Origin: Glandiceps talaboti
Taxonomy: Eukaryota; Hemichordata; Enteropneusta; Spengelidae
DNA length: 64,000 nt
Assembly (NCBI RefSeq): GCF_964340395.1
Contig: NC_135563.1
Location: 3,299,422-3,363,421, forward strand
Reading direction: 5' to 3'
The notes under the pieces are model-generated. The model worked only from the letters and a program-made list of their open reading frames with translations, was not told where the DNA came from and made no database searches. Positions 11,369-24,085 of the stretch are shown here, in pieces (positions within the stretch are counted from its first letter, which is position 1; each line of letters starts with the position of its first letter). The translations under genes and the position numbers were made by a program.

Positions 11369-11839
11369 CTTATCTCTGCCGTGCGCCCTCAGGCGCCAGG
11401 TATTTTTTCTGGACGTGTCATATCAAGGTCTCTGGACGTATATGTACACACACGTGTATAGGCAAGCTTTAGTCTCACTTTAAAATATAGGGGTTATTAT
11501 GATATAATCTGTCCTTTGACATCATCATTCAACAACATGGTCGCAAGCTAAAATAAATAAACACCAATAAACATAGACATTATCAAGACCTGTGACTTGT
11601 TTTGCAGTGGAAGTTATTTGTATTTTTGATATCACAGAAAGTTGTTTAGCATATCAAAGTCAGAAGTCAATTAATTATCAATGGATGATTTTTAGCACAA
11701 CTGATAAGGTTCAGTAGTGCTATACGCATGGTGCGGTGTTGTCGGTCAGTTTGTCTGTTTCTGTCTGGCTCAGTGTGTGTACTACATGTGTATGTGTGTG
11801 TTTGTGTGGACGACTGAAACACGAAATGCCATTTCTGGT

Positions 11840-11880
11840 AAAAACAAACAAACAAACAAACAAACAAACAAACAAACAAA
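11840..11880. repeat. (AAAC)n microsatellite
   Basis: About ten AAAC units. Unit A has only a short A-rich run at the matching place. Confidence 0.95.
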
Positions 11881-11949
11881 AACTCAAAAACTACTGGGCA
11901 GAGTCGCCGAAATTTGGTGGGAACGTTCTTAGAGGTGTGTAGAATAAGA

Positions 11950-12340
11950 ACAGGACATTTGCATATTTTACCACTACAAAAGTGGCCCTATCAATTATGA
12001 CCAAACCCTTAGCAACAGTCAAATGATAGGGTTTATTGTAAATGTAACAACGCGGTTGAGTAGGCAAAAATTTGAAAAAATATGCAAATGTCCTTAGAAA
12101 TAAGACCACGGCCATAGTAACAGGTAAACGATGACATATGCCAATAAAACACCACAATAGTGAATGAAAGGCAAATGAACATTCTAAAAATGTATGCAGA
12201 TATGCCTAGCAACAAGACCACGCCCATAGCAACAATTAAACGATGGTGTATATTACAGATAATACACATGGATGGGAAGGAATGGGAAAAATCTTCAAAA
12301 AATGTATGCAAATATGCCTAGCAACAAGACCACGTAAATC
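11950..12340. repeat. Diverged ~120-bp tandem repeat, unit B counterpart
   Basis: The same three to four degenerate units as at 6430-6835, with the shared motif ATATGCCTAGCAACAAGACC. Unit B continues with about 140 bp (12365-12500) missing from unit A. Confidence 0.7.
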
Positions 12341-12676
12341 ATAGGAGTTGTGCTACAATGCTATTGGCGCTGTGACGTCAGAAAAAATGATCGACGAAGC
12401 CATGGTGGATACCTGCTGAAAACTTTGGCGAGCTACTATACTACTTTGGTGTAAAATGAAGGTTAAATTCATGAACACGTAAAAACACTGTGGTAATGCA
12501 ATACGTTTGTTGTTAACTTGTATCACTGTTGTGTATTATAGATGTGTTCTATTCTCCAGTGTTAACATTTTTGAGTAGCTCTCCTTTCCCTCCCCAAAAG
12601 CCCCCTTTCTAGCTTTTTTCTAGCTTTAATAGTATTTGTCTGTGATGTGACCATAGACTTTTGACAGTCGATCACT

Positions 12677-13151
12677 TAGGGATGATAGCACAATGTCACA
12701 CAAGCTCAACTAGTGAACTTCGTTAGTTTAGGGGTGGGACGAGGAGGGGTTCTGACGTAAATGCGATTGCTGAACTTCATTTTCGTACTTCTAACCAAGT
12801 TTCGAAAACTTTCACACCTACAATCATGATAAAAGCTTCTGTATTTACTACTGAGATGTTGATAAGTAGATAAAAAATTCCTTCTGATGTGAGATAGTTT
12901 TGGGTATACGGTGGTATTTGATGTGCTTACAATCATCTGGGTAAACAGGTTCATATAAATGATGGAACATTATGTTTACTATCACGTTTTTACAGCGTAT
13001 CCATCATAGTGGTGTGCAGGTGACGGCTACAATTTTCATCATAGTATATTGATCTCGCACTTGTGAAGGTTCGTTTAGGGGAAGGGGAGGGGGTTTTGTT
13101 CTAAACGCACGACGTTCGTTCATTGAGCTTGTACGATCGCGATCGTCCCTT
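12677..13151. mobile_element. MITE family M1, copy 2
   Basis: This is the segmental-duplication counterpart of the copy at 7050, with the same inverted ends (TTAGGGATGATAGCACAATG). It keeps the subterminal CACAAGCTCAACTAGTGAAC that copy 1 has lost. Confidence 0.85.
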
Positions 13152-13468
13152 ACGTTATTTTTGTTGTTAAAAGTAACATAATTACTCTAGATACGGCTGC
13201 CGTCAGAATCTACGACAGGGGGGCCTGGAGAGAAATGAGAGGGGAGGGTATGAAAAATTTGAGGGTTTAAAGGGAGGGGGGCATGACAATTCTGATGGTC
13301 TGAAAGAGGGCCCTAAATATTTTGCTCATGAACCAAATTAAACCTCGGGAGCAGTTGTTCACTCGGGTTGAGTACATTAAAAATTGTCTCGGGGCTTTGT
13401 CGCAATAACTTCTAAAACCTATATTCAGTGATGAGGTAGGTAACAGCCATGCGAATGTATTTGTGTAT

Positions 13469-13620
<152 letters not shown>

Positions 13621-13732
13621 GCATTTTTTGCTACACTTAGTCTAAATGAAAGAAACCATTTCAATGTATTGCAACTCCATGCACACATTCAGGCGCCAAT
13701 GTTTTTTCTTAATATCAAACACCCATGTCCTT

Positions 13733-13925
13733 TGCGGGGTTCATTTGATGTCTGTATATTGGCATGTGTAGTTCATTTCAATTAGACAAAATTTAGCAAG
13801 AAACTGTACTTATTCAATCTTGCTATCTTAAAGTGTAGCATGTCCAGTTTCTTATTAGTTTCTGTGTCGTTCTATCAAACAGAAAAGCTGCACGGTGACG
13901 GTATTGTGAAATTAACTGTAAATAA
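13733..13925. other. Segment inverted relative to duplication unit A
   Basis: The reverse complement of about 13850-13925 (TTCACAATACCGT, GTGCAGCTTTTCTGTTTGAT, ACACAGAAAC, AAGAAACT) matches 8155-8225 of unit A. The two units therefore carry this piece in opposite orientations. Confidence 0.75.
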
Positions 13926-14814
13926 TATACTATTATGACGTTATTGTCATCTTGTTTTTTTCTTTTTCCCCTTTTTTATATTTCACATTTTTTTCCTTTG
14001 ACACATTTTCAGTAAGCAGAGCATTTTTTTATTCTCCATCTCTATTTCAACGACATTGTACTCTCCATTTTTGACAATTTTACTCGAAACTTTTCCCACA
14101 ACCCTTGATTATAAATGGTTTCACCCTAATGCGTTCGTTACCATAGCTTTACCCATGGATTATATCTTCAATATCGTTGTGAAAGAACTTGCGTGTCATC
14201 TTGTGTAAAATTGAAAACTGCAGTTAAGATAAAATAAGGTTTGAAAGTGTAGATCATCTTGTGATACACAGAAAAAAGACAATATCAATTTGAAAGTACT
14301 GATCGAGTCAGTGATTGACAATATCACGTGTCAATGTATCATAGACAGAGGCGTACTCATGGACGGAACAGAGGAGAAACACCCCACACGTTTTGAAATC
14401 AGATAGTAGCACTACACTACTTTATGAAATTAAATCGATGACATAGGATAGCTATCTTAACAAGAGTTTAGTATAAGAACAAACAAAACAAAATGCCAGG
14501 GGGTTCAACGAGAGATATTCTTGGATAACGATTGCATAAGTCTATTCAATCGTCGATGTGCGAATACGTTTATATGACTTTAATTCAAGCCTGAGCTCTG
14601 TCAGGGACCTTGGAAATACTTGTTATATAAGGCGATTTTCGATTTGTCAAAATTACAGTTGTTGGTATTGAAGGTTAAACGATTTAGCTAAGGTGTATAC
14701 GATTGACATAAGATACCATCTGTAATAAATACTATCCAAATACATTTGTTTTAATTGAATTGGTAGAACCTCACTGTGTCTACTTCATCATTGAAGCTAG
14801 TGAGCAGGTATGCT
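13926..14814. other. no gene recognised
   Basis: AT-rich sequence with no open frame of note, no splice-bounded exon and no clear repeat. Confidence 0.5.
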
Positions 14815-16440
14815 TTATTATTATTTATTATTAGACTTTATTTAAACTTGATAGACTGTTGAGCCAAAGGCTCTTCTCACACAGTGTCGAGATAAAAATA
14901 TACAATATATACATTAAAAATACTAAACCATTAAAACAAATACAAGGGTGAGTAAAATGGCAAAAGCCAGAAGAACAGCCAGGCGACTACTAAACTAACT
15001 GTTTTCTAAAAGATGACATTTACAATTACGTTTAAAAGACTGAAGAGTGGAGCATGATTTGATATCAATACTTAAATCATTCCAGGTTTTAACACCATTA
15101 TATAAAAAACTCTTCCTAAAAAACTGTGTTCTATGTTTTGGGATGTAAAGTTCATCTCTGTCTGCTGCACGTGTGTTACGAGTGTGCACTTCTCGAATGC
15201 CTCTAAAATCATTCAGATAATTTGGAGCCAGGCTATTCTGGACTTTGTACATTAAAACAGCTTCATTGTAAATGATACGTTTTCTGAAAGGAAGCCATTG
15301 AAGAGATTCAAATAAAACAGTACTAGGTGTATTAAAATTAGTGTCTAAAAGCACTCTTGCAACAGCTTTCTGAAGTCTTTCAATGCGGAGTAAAAGCGTG
15401 TTTGAACAATGACCCCATATGTTAGAACAGTAGTCAAAGTGGGGTAGTATAAAACAATTGTAAAAAGTAATCTTTGCTCTCTGATTTAAAAAAGTTCTAA
15501 TACGTTTAAGTTGATGAAGTTTAAAAGCAACTTTGCTACATACAGTGTTCACTTGTTTTTCCCAAGTCAGTGTATCATCAATATTTACACCTAAAAGCTT
15601 TTCATTTGAGATACATTCTAGCTTGGTACTGCCACATGTAACATTGATACAGTTATTCGTCCTCGCCTTTTTCTGCGATGTTCCTATAACCATCACCTTG
15701 GTTTTCTGCAAATTTAGGCACATGTTACTACCTTCACACCATTGTGTGATTAAATTTACATCATGGTTGAGTCGGGTTTCAATTTCAGAAACATTAGGAC
15801 TAATAGCCTGTGCTGCGGTATCGTCAGCGTACATGTACATATCTGTTCTTTCAGAAATTAGAGGGAGGTCGTTGATGAAGAGTAGAAAAAACAACGGCCC
15901 TAAAATCGATCCCTGTGGCACGCCAACACAAACATTAAGGGGGTCGCTCAGGATTCCGTTAAACGATATAGATTGTGACCTATTCTGTAAGTAGGATGTA
16001 AAGAAGAGCAAAGTCTTCTCCGAACAGCCGTACATTTTCAACTTCCGTAATAAAATATCATGGTTGACGAGATCAAAAGCCTTACGGAAATCTAGGAGTA
16101 AGACACCTATTAGGTTTCCTCTATCTATACCTTGATACCAGGAGTTAGTTATATTTGTGAGGGCTGTTTGACATGAGTGAAACTTACGGAAACCAGATTG
16201 ATTGTTTGATAACAAGTTATGGGAAGTCAAAAAGTTATAAAAATGCATATGGACATGTCTTTCTAATATTTTAGACAGAATTGGCAAGACTGAAATCGGT
16301 CTGTAGTTTGAGATGTTATCTCTCAACCCTTTTTTGAACAATGGTGTTACCTTAGCCGATTTCCACTGATCAGGAAATGACCCGGATGTGATTTCAAAAT
16401 TATTATTATTAAGCAAATTATACGGAATTATGACAACATT
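14815..16440 (-). mobile_element. 5'-truncated non-LTR retrotransposon (Jockey superfamily, CR1/L2-like)
   Basis: The element reads on the minus strand. Its 3' end is a short UTR with AATAAAG followed by a (TAA)n tail at about 14815-14840, as is usual for CR1/L2/Jockey-group LINEs. The 5' end stops at the fingers of the reverse transcriptase, so the endonuclease and ORF1 are missing. I could not define a target duplication. Confidence 0.85.
14995..16416 (-). CDS. LINE reverse transcriptase, C-terminal 473 codons
   Basis: This is the reverse transcriptase that would copy the element's RNA at a nicked target. Visible motifs are SGSFPDQWKSAKVTPLFKKG (11-30), NYRPISVLPILSKILE (37-52), QSGFR (73-77), motif A LLLDFRKAFD (106-115), PQGSILGPLFF (167-177) and the catalytic YADDT (196-200). 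A C-terminal domain follows with HFDYCSNIWG and RTQFFRKSFLYNGVKTWN. The frame is unbroken, which points to a fairly young insertion, but the endonuclease half is absent so it is not mobile. The annotated M is only the first ATG after the truncation. Confidence 0.9.
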   Translation of the reverse strand: MLNNNNFEITSGSFPDQWKSAKVTPLFKKGLRDNISNYRPISVLPILSKILERHVHMHFYNFLTSHNLLSNNQSGFRKFHSCQTALTNITNSWYQGIDRGNLIGVLLLDFRKAFDLVNHDILLRKLKMYGCSEKTLLFFTSYLQNRSQSISFNGILSDPLNVCVGVPQGSILGPLFFLLFINDLPLISERTDMYMYADDTAAQAISPNVSEIETRLNHDVNLITQWCEGSNMCLNLQKTKVMVIGTSQKKARTNNCINVTCGSTKLECISNEKLLGVNIDDTLTWEKQVNTVCSKVAFKLHQLKRIRTFLNQRAKITFYNCFILPHFDYCSNIWGHCSNTLLLRIERLQKAVARVLLDTNFNTPSTVLFESLQWLPFRKRIIYNEAVLMYKVQNSLAPNYLNDFRGIREVHTRNTRAADRDELYIPKHRTQFFRKSFLYNGVKTWNDLSIDIKSCSTLQSFKRNCKCHLLENS

Positions 16441-17438
16441 ACACTATTGTCTGTGAAGAAGCATGAAATTACTTGATTTTGACATTAGAGAGTTTGAATT
16501 TGAAGGTCAGGAACATTGACAATGTTGATGTTCTCAAAAGCAGATAATATGGGTGTATACTTCCGTATAACTTCTACAGTTTCTAAAATATAGTACGGAT
16601 TCGATTGTTAAATACGGCACATTTTGACAAATCTGACAATACTGACTTCATGTGTATTCTCAGTCTAGCAACTTGACCTTTGACCTCAAGGTCAAAAAGC
16701 CAAACTTGGTCTGTCCAGTGTTATATTATCATAGTTACTTAAATTTTCACTTACAAATATTGTTTATCAAATTAGTCGACAATATTCAAACCCCTTAACT
16801 AGAAGTGTTCAGTACTACGCTATATGTGTATCTTCAAGTCTTTCTGTCGCATAAGTTAGAAACAGCTACTGACGGACAGACAAAAGTCGTGATTGTTGTC
16901 TCATCTGTTAGGGTCAGATGCGAGGGCCTATTATTATAGCGATTTCGAAGAATTAATAGAAGATTATTTGTAGTTCTTTAACAGTTATTCGCAACTATAA
17001 CCTTACCCATAATGTACGACTAATTAGATTGTAAGTTTTTGTTTGTCCTACAACAGTTGTGTAAATCTGCGAATTAGAAAGAAAAAAAGACGTCTGACAT
17101 TATTTTGTCATGATTACCATTACTTCTTAGTCACATAACGTCTCCTCTGTATATATGCAAGACTACCTGGCTGATTTTTGTGTGAATCGAATTGTATATT
17201 TGACGGGTTGGTTGAACGATAAGATTTAACAAATTGACTGTCGGACGCCTTTATAACAATCACTCATTCGCTCTTCCTTGGTTGAAGCAAGAATCGCTCC
17301 TAGCACTACATAGAGATAATGTTACATTCTGGTGAGATAAAGTGACATCTCATAGTTTAGGGGGACAATAGATCATGTGTTGAACTTCTCCTGATAAATG
17401 GTTTAATTTGTCATTCCACTATATGTACGTATTAAAAC
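16441..17438. other. no gene recognised
   Basis: Non-coding, AT-rich. The only notable item is a nuclear-receptor-like half-site cluster at 16674-16694. Confidence 0.5.
16674..16694. promoter_or_regulatory. Cluster of three nuclear-receptor half-sites
   Basis: TGACCTTTGACCTCAAGGTCA contains a DR1 (two TGACCT one base apart) and an opposed AGGTCA. DR1 elements bind RXR/HNF4-type receptors in animals. No promoter is nearby, so chance or a repeat origin is likely. Confidence 0.2.
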
Positions 17439-17439
17439 A

Positions 17440-17585
17440 ATGTGTGTGTGTGTGGATGTATGTATGTATGTATGTATGTATGTATGTATGTATGTATGTA
17501 TGTATGTATGTATGTATGTATGTGTGTACGTATGTATGGATGTATGTATGTATGTATGTATGTATGTATGTATGTATGTATGTAC

Positions 17586-17620
<35 letters not shown>

Positions 17621-17622
17621 AG
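17440..17622. repeat. Compound (GTAT)n(GTCT)n microsatellite
   Basis: A short (GT)n run leads into more than 30 GTAT units with point changes, then about nine GTCT units. It generates spurious Cys/Met/Tyr/Val ORFs in three frames. Confidence 0.97.
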
Positions 17623-17639
17623 TTAAACGGAAATAGGCG

Positions 17640-20600
17640 AGTTGTTAATATGTTGAGAAATTTACATCAGAAACGGTAAAATAGGATTGAAATTAAAGTG
17701 AACGTTATTTAAGAGACAAAAATTATCTGTATATCTTAAAGACAAAAATCATCTGTATATCTTAAAGACAAGTTCTCCAAAATTGCTATCGGAAGAAACT
17801 CCACGATGTCTTATTATTTAAAAAAGTGTGACACCTATATGTTATTTTTAAACGTATCACACTTATAGACGATTAATGTTCGCTGAACATTAGTATGCAC
17901 TATTTCGAGTAATTGAATGTCACATCAATAGGTTTTACAATTCCCTCATCTATAGCCCTTGGGCTACGGAAACAGTACGTGATACAATATAGATGACTCA
18001 CCACCTACACAATTTGGCCTTTTTTGTCTTCAGCTCGGAAATTGTCGAACTCACGGAAAAGTTGTATTCCTGGTAGTTGAGGGCTAGTATATACAGTGTG
18101 GTGACGTTTGAGAGTGCGTCAACTGTTTGCTGTAGTGACATCACAAAGGAAATTGATTTGGCAGGGATTGCGATACCTAAATGTATTGCTAATACAATGG
18201 AATCTATTCAGTTGTCGAAATTATTCTCTCTTTCTCTCTCTCTAGTCGTCAACTTGTACTTTTCAGAAAATGTAATTCAAACATTGAACTTGTACTTTAA
18301 CTACAATAAAAATATGAATTAAAAACGTCTTTTTCATAACCCAATGTTTACATTTTACTAGAGTAATATTTTTAAATTACTTCCAATATTTTCTTTTATC
18401 TTTAAATATTTCAATTCAGTAGTTGTAAACTGCAGTTCAAGTTTTGCACTTATCATGTTCAACCTCAGTGTTTGAACTATCAAAAAAGATGATAAATATA
18501 ATTCGTAATATTTAGTAAATTGATTTCACAGATAATTTAAGAGATGCATGCATGGTCTTTATCACTCCATAGTCTTGGTATGTGAGACCTTTAAGGTGCT
18601 AGTTAATTACAACACAGACTTTGTTTAACTGCTATCGCCCCGTCGTCTCAGTATGAGATAACTTTACTTGCAGTAGCAGCAAGTTGCTAGTTACAACACG
18701 ACATTGATTCAACTGTTATTACTCCATTATTTTTTGTTAAATTATTTTCAGTAATATTTTCAATAAGTGTGTTATTTGATAGCGATTAGATATTTAATTA
18801 CTTCAAATGAATAATTTGTAACAAGAATTTGAAACAGGAGGCAAGAGTTTCTTTTGAAACGATATAGGCTTGACGAAATAGACGTTGGTGATCTTGATAT
18901 TTCTATACGATTCCCAGGTCAAGCTAATACGTTATCGCCATGAAGAGATGCTTCGTAATTGATGTAAAGTACACGGTTGACTAAAATTTATAACCATATT
19001 CGTCAACCACCATTCAGACAGTTTGTCTGTACGTGTATGCACTGTACATGGGATGCAATTTTAAGTTATGTTTATATGACATCTAAACTTCTCAATAGTG
19101 TCCACTTCTTTGTCTCACTAAACGTATTTTGGTGAAAATATTTGAACATACATCAATCTTTGGTCAAAGTTGTAATGATAACGCACTATTTGATGTCAGA
19201 ATTTAACATTTATACACGGCTATTCGACAGTTAAAGTTTTATTTCTGTTGTTGCACTGTTATGGCTAGATTTACGCAAACTACTTAATTTTCCCCTGGCC
19301 CCTTTTGTTATAATATCTATTACTACAAGTCTTGCAGTTTCAATCTCGTATGTATACCCCCATACCTGTACTGTACAGCGCACAGTTATAGGTCCACACT
19401 ACTCACTTTGAACGTTTGCACTCTGATTACTTTCATTGCTTTTTAAATATAGATTTAATCGTTTTTGTGGCAATTATATCTCCATAATGGATAGGAATAA
19501 TTTTGTCTACATCTATAATTCACATTCAAGGAAATTTTGGCCCTAATTTTTCTTCATTTTATCGTTGGTAGGCCAGTCGTTATTGGTTTTTGTATTTATA
19601 CTATCATATGATTTTATAGATTCAGCAAGAGATTGCGACTACCATTTATGGGGATTTTTATATATCGATACTATAAGTTAATGAAGCTAGGAGATATATA
19701 GGGGTCATAAAAATCAATTTCACATTTCATACAAAAACGACAGTGTCCGTAAACGGTGATGTAATAATTACTGCTATGGCTGCAGCTCTATATAGTAAGG
19801 TCACTTTAGTATGTTAGAGAATTTGACGTTCTTATACCTACTTAGGCTACTATGTATAGAAACTGTAATTAAGTAGGTATGACCTAGGGTCTGATGACTA
19901 GTAGTGATTTGTAATGTCCGTAACAATTCGGAAACACAAAGTGTATATACATTATAATCTCTTCACACTGAAGAGTAGAACAATTTGTACTTTATATTAC
20001 AAACACATTTCCTGAACTACCTGTAAGGATTACTTGCAATTTTGTTTCCTAGAGCAACATACGTGAAATATTGATTGGAAACAGCCGATAATGAATGATA
20101 TTTTATATTTCCCCACGAGAAAAGACAACAAATAGTAGGGTCGTAAACAGTATATGGAAATAAAAAATGAAATGAAGTAGATAGAATGTGGGCGGTTTTA
20201 AAACTTCAGTTTGAAACCAGATCCTTTTTCAGGAATAAATCTTATATTATTGAATATTTTATTCTATAACTTGGGACCAACTAATTGCATTGCCATTGAG
20301 GATTGTTTTGTCAAACTCTCCTGCAAAGCGTGGGACAAGCAGCGTGGGATCAAATCGACAACACACTCCGTACCAAATGCGTGAGTTAAATGTTGTTTTT
20401 GCCAGAATAAAGAGGACATGAGAAACATAATCCCACACATCAATGTCTATGATAGAATATCTCACATACATTATGGTACGGCTCATATGAGACAAGAATT
20501 CTCCAACTTGATCGTGTAAGACATTCCATCTCAAACTATTAGGGTTTGTGATTCTATTAATCTCTCAAGTCACATCGTCATGATATGGGGTATTATGATC

Positions 20601-20690
20601 ATCTATATATAAATAAAAGACAAATAATCATTGAATTGTCATGGAAACACATCATGAACAAAAACGACCAAATTTGAGTTCATTATAAAG
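17640..20690. other. no gene recognised
   Basis: About 3 kb of AT-rich sequence with stops in all frames. A weak local duplication lies at 18560-18720 (GCTAGTTAATTACAACACA and GCTAGTTACAACACGACATT). Confidence 0.5.
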
Positions 20691-20699
20691 TATAATGTA

Positions 20700-21170
20700 A
20701 AAAAAAAGTTTATTTTATCAGGTCAAGCATACAATATTAACGTGTCCAATATTTCGTCTGACATCACGTGGTTATTGACAAGAGCTCTGGAATTAAGAAC
20801 CTATTCAAAAGGTACACCGGCCGTCCCAGTTCATGTTGGCTTCTCCGTCTTGATACTATACTTGTCTCACGCCTCTTTCTGTGTAGCTAGCTGTCTAGAC
20901 TATTTATAAACTTGATGTCCCCTGGTCCATAAATGTTCTCTCACTGTTGGTTTAATGGTCTTTTCCCTAAGCGATTTCTAGGGTTCATCTATCCTGAATT
21001 TTACTTGTCTCCCACTTTATATTTCTCCAATATAGGATCCATCGTAGTCCTTATACTTAATTCTGTAGATAGCCCTGTACACCTGTTCCAAAGGAGCTTT
21101 ATTTTTGGGAGACATTGTCAAGTACCTGATTATGCAGCCGTGCTTTATTGTAATCCTGGCTAGCTTTTAA
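20700..21170 (-). mobile_element. Penelope-like element fragment, GIY-YIG endonuclease end
   Basis: On the minus strand the sequence spells pieces typical of the C-terminal endonuclease of Penelope-like elements: AIYRIKYKDYDGSYIGE (GIY-YIG core), REHLWTRGHQV and MNWDGRCTF. They occur in the order known for the family. The frame is broken and the reverse transcriptase is absent, so this is an old fragment. The 76-codon plus-strand ORF over it is a shadow. Confidence 0.7.
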
Positions 21171-22730
21171 GTAAGACCTTGAGGAGCACAACCATGCCAG
21201 GATCCTTAAACTCTTCTAATGTTGTTCTGAGTGCGATCAAATACCCCATTAGTGTACCTGCATATGGTTAGTGCCGTTTTCACTTTTTCCCTTTACTTCA
21301 CACCTTGTCTTGTTCTTTCGAGACTATAGTTTCAACTGACAGTGTGGAGAAGTGTTCCGACGACTCCAACTGTTTGTTTGGTTAAGGGGAAGGTGAAAAA
21401 GTCAATCGATATGTACGAAATGGTTGGACAATATTGTGAAACCAAGGTGATTCGTTTCTTTGGAACTATAATGTAGTTTATGAAATGTATTTTTATCAGT
21501 AAATCTCCAACGTTTTATACGTGCTACATCAGACTTTAGGTGTATAGGTTATGTGGCATGACAAGATTATTTAGAGCTCAGCAAGAGTAGACCGTAGAAC
21601 CACGAATACATTTAATCTACCAAACTTTCCTTTGTTTGTAAAATAGGTTGTTGCCAAAATAAATGTTGAGTTGAACATCAATAAAAGAAACCACGCTTCA
21701 ATGACGTTAAAAAGGACCGATGGCTTGCTAGTGCATCTAAGATGACAGACAATGTTGTGTTCAATCATGATCACTTGACGTACAAACTGTCCCTCTTATC
21801 GCTACTATTACTCTGCCATTCTTTTGGACTTTATGACAGCTTGATGGATAACTGACATGTTATCAACAAAAACAAACAGGAAAGCCGAAGGGTTTATACG
21901 AAACTAAAATTAATCTGTATATCTTTAGTGATTTTGACATTAGTATTGTAACAGCATGACAGTGATATATTATATAGACGAAGCAAACAGTTGGAAAACG
22001 TTTTAGCTACTCTAAATTCGACATAGTAAGAACGATTTGGGGAATACACTTACGAGAGGAAGGGAATGAATGTAGGAGAGGAAAAATGTCACACTAGTCC
22101 GATTCCTTACACAACATTTTGCGCAATTCCAAAGATAGGGTGTACCTTTTTACTTTTTATGTGTCTGATATTCCTATGTCGTAACCCTATAGTCAGCCAG
22201 TAACCCTATAGTCAGCCAATATGGTCAATCTTCTAGAAATCAAATACAAATGAAAAGTATTTCCCAGGGGAACTCTGTGGAAGGGCCTGGAGTGATTCTG
22301 TTTCATTCAATTTCTCATGTCAGGTGTTTTTTTTACTATTATTATAAACTGTATTTCCTTTTATCATGATAGCATAATAATAAACATACGAATCTCAACA
22401 GATTATTCTCGTTTCATGTTAAGGTGCTACATGTTATACTGTCTTACTTGAATATATAATAATGATGAACAATTAAGTTTTTGTCATACTATGCTCCTCA
22501 GTTATTTCTGTAATGTTTAGCCCATGAATTATTTACATTTACGTTCATAGTGAAAGAAATAGTTCATGATCTGTTCAATACACACAACCTATATATTTCT
22601 TCACATTGCTATTTGACCTTTTAATATATTTATTAGTGAAGTCATCCAAATGGCTAAGGTACAATCGAAGTAAGAAGCACACAAGAAAAAAATGTGTCAT
22701 GCTAAATATTTTAAGAAATTTGTTCACCCC
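21171..22730. other. no gene recognised
   Basis: Non-coding sequence. A 19-base piece GTAACCCTATAGTCAGCCA is duplicated in tandem around 22182-22218. Confidence 0.5.
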
Positions 22731-22734
22731 TTAA

Positions 22735-24022
22735 AGTGTATGTAAATAGGTTACCAAAGTTTCCGACTTTTTGCCTAGAAATGACGTAGTTTTCATAGGT
22801 GATTAAAGATTTGTGTGACATTTTTGACAAAAGTACGATATTAATTACGAAAAATGGATTTTTTTGGAAAAATTCCGGAAATTGCCGAAGTTTTTTATGT
22901 ATTTCATGACGTCACAACCGGAACGAACTTCGATTACATAACAAGCGAGAGCGATTCTTAGGCTAGTGGAATCACGTTCTACTATTTAGAAGTCGAAATT
23001 GACATTGACAATAATACATGCAGTACTAGTGATGATGAAGAAGATGTGGTAGTGGGGGATGCTTGTATTGTACCATATATGTATGAACCACTACCACAAC
23101 CAGGACTACAGCCAAACAACAATCCCCACCTGCAGATGGTCATTGACGATGTTATTGTCGACAGACTAAATAATACTGACCGGTAAGTTATGATAATAAA
23201 AAGTAGATATTTTAAATTAGCATATGAATGAAAACATTGGGTCGAAATTTCGAAAGTAGTTGTCCCATTGAGATCATAACACCATAACAGTAGTACTATT
23301 TAGTGGGGTTATATTGACTTACTGACTACCTGACTACACAGTGTGTGTACGTATGCTAACTGTGTTTGAACCGCCATTCATATATTTCATGAGAATGTCT
23401 ATGTAATTGAAGGTCTGATCGGTTGTCAGTCTTTAAAGGATTTTGGGAAGTCATCATTACCAGAAAATAAGCACATTGTCGCACCACTTTAGACAACATT
23501 TACTGACGAGAAACTATTTTTTCCTTTTTAGTGGCCTACAAAAATATGCCAATAACTTAATAAAACTAGTAATATTTTCAGGACAGGTTCGCTTTGGTAT
23601 CGCAAATGTGTGTACCAAGTTATAATCAATTTGAAGCGTGCATTCTTGAGATATAGCCTAATTCCCGAAAACCATTAATTACGTAAATTGCTCATTAATA
23701 TTCACGGGATTTTTACCAAAACCTACTCAAGTCTTGCCATTACCCTACAAAATATGTCTTCAAAATTTCGACTTCCACCCACTAAATAGATCTCTTTCTT
23801 ACGGAAGAAAAAAATGGACGCCGCGATCGTGTTCTGGCAGTGACGCAATTTTCCGAAGACTTCCAAAGCAAAATGCTCATCGCAGATTTCCAAAAAATTC
23901 AACTTTTCACTATTAATATCGTACTTTTGTCAAAAATGTCATACAAATCTTTAATCACCTATGAAAACTACGTCATTTGCAGGCAAAAAATCGGAAACTA
24001 TGGAAACCTATTTACATACACT
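22735..24022. mobile_element. TTAA-target DNA transposon with ~145-bp inverted repeats
   Basis: Both ends read inward AGTGTATGTAAATAGGTT and stay paired for about 145 bp (for example GGTGATTAAAGATTTGTGTG against CATACAAATCTTTAATCACC). TTAA flanks each end. TTAA duplication is shared by the piggyBac and Kolobok superfamilies, and I cannot choose between them without a transposase. The interior holds one protein-like segment ending at a good 5' splice site, so this is likely an internally deleted copy of a larger spliced element. Confidence 0.8.
22992..23182 (+). pseudogene. Exon remnant with acidic stretch and PYMYEP motif, inside the TTAA transposon
   Basis: The frame reads VEIDIDNNTCSTSDDEEDVV, then GDACIVPYMYEPLPQP and VIDDVIVDRLNNTDR, and stops at a consensus donor CG|GTAAGT. 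Acidic/serine stretches followed by a PYxFEP-like motif are found near the N-terminus of many invertebrate proteins annotated as P2X purinoceptor 7-like, which are often transposon-associated. No downstream exon is found before the right inverted repeat. Assignment rests on memory of this motif. Confidence 0.45.
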
Positions 24023-24085
24023 TTAACCCTGTTACTAGGAATTGTGTTCAAAGAAAAATAATCGTGAACTATTCACTTGATTCGA

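Noticed and set aside
15533-15994. 153-codon plus ORF
   Set aside because: Antisense shadow of the LINE reverse transcriptase.
20933-21163. 76-codon plus ORF
   Set aside because: Antisense shadow of the Penelope-like fragment.
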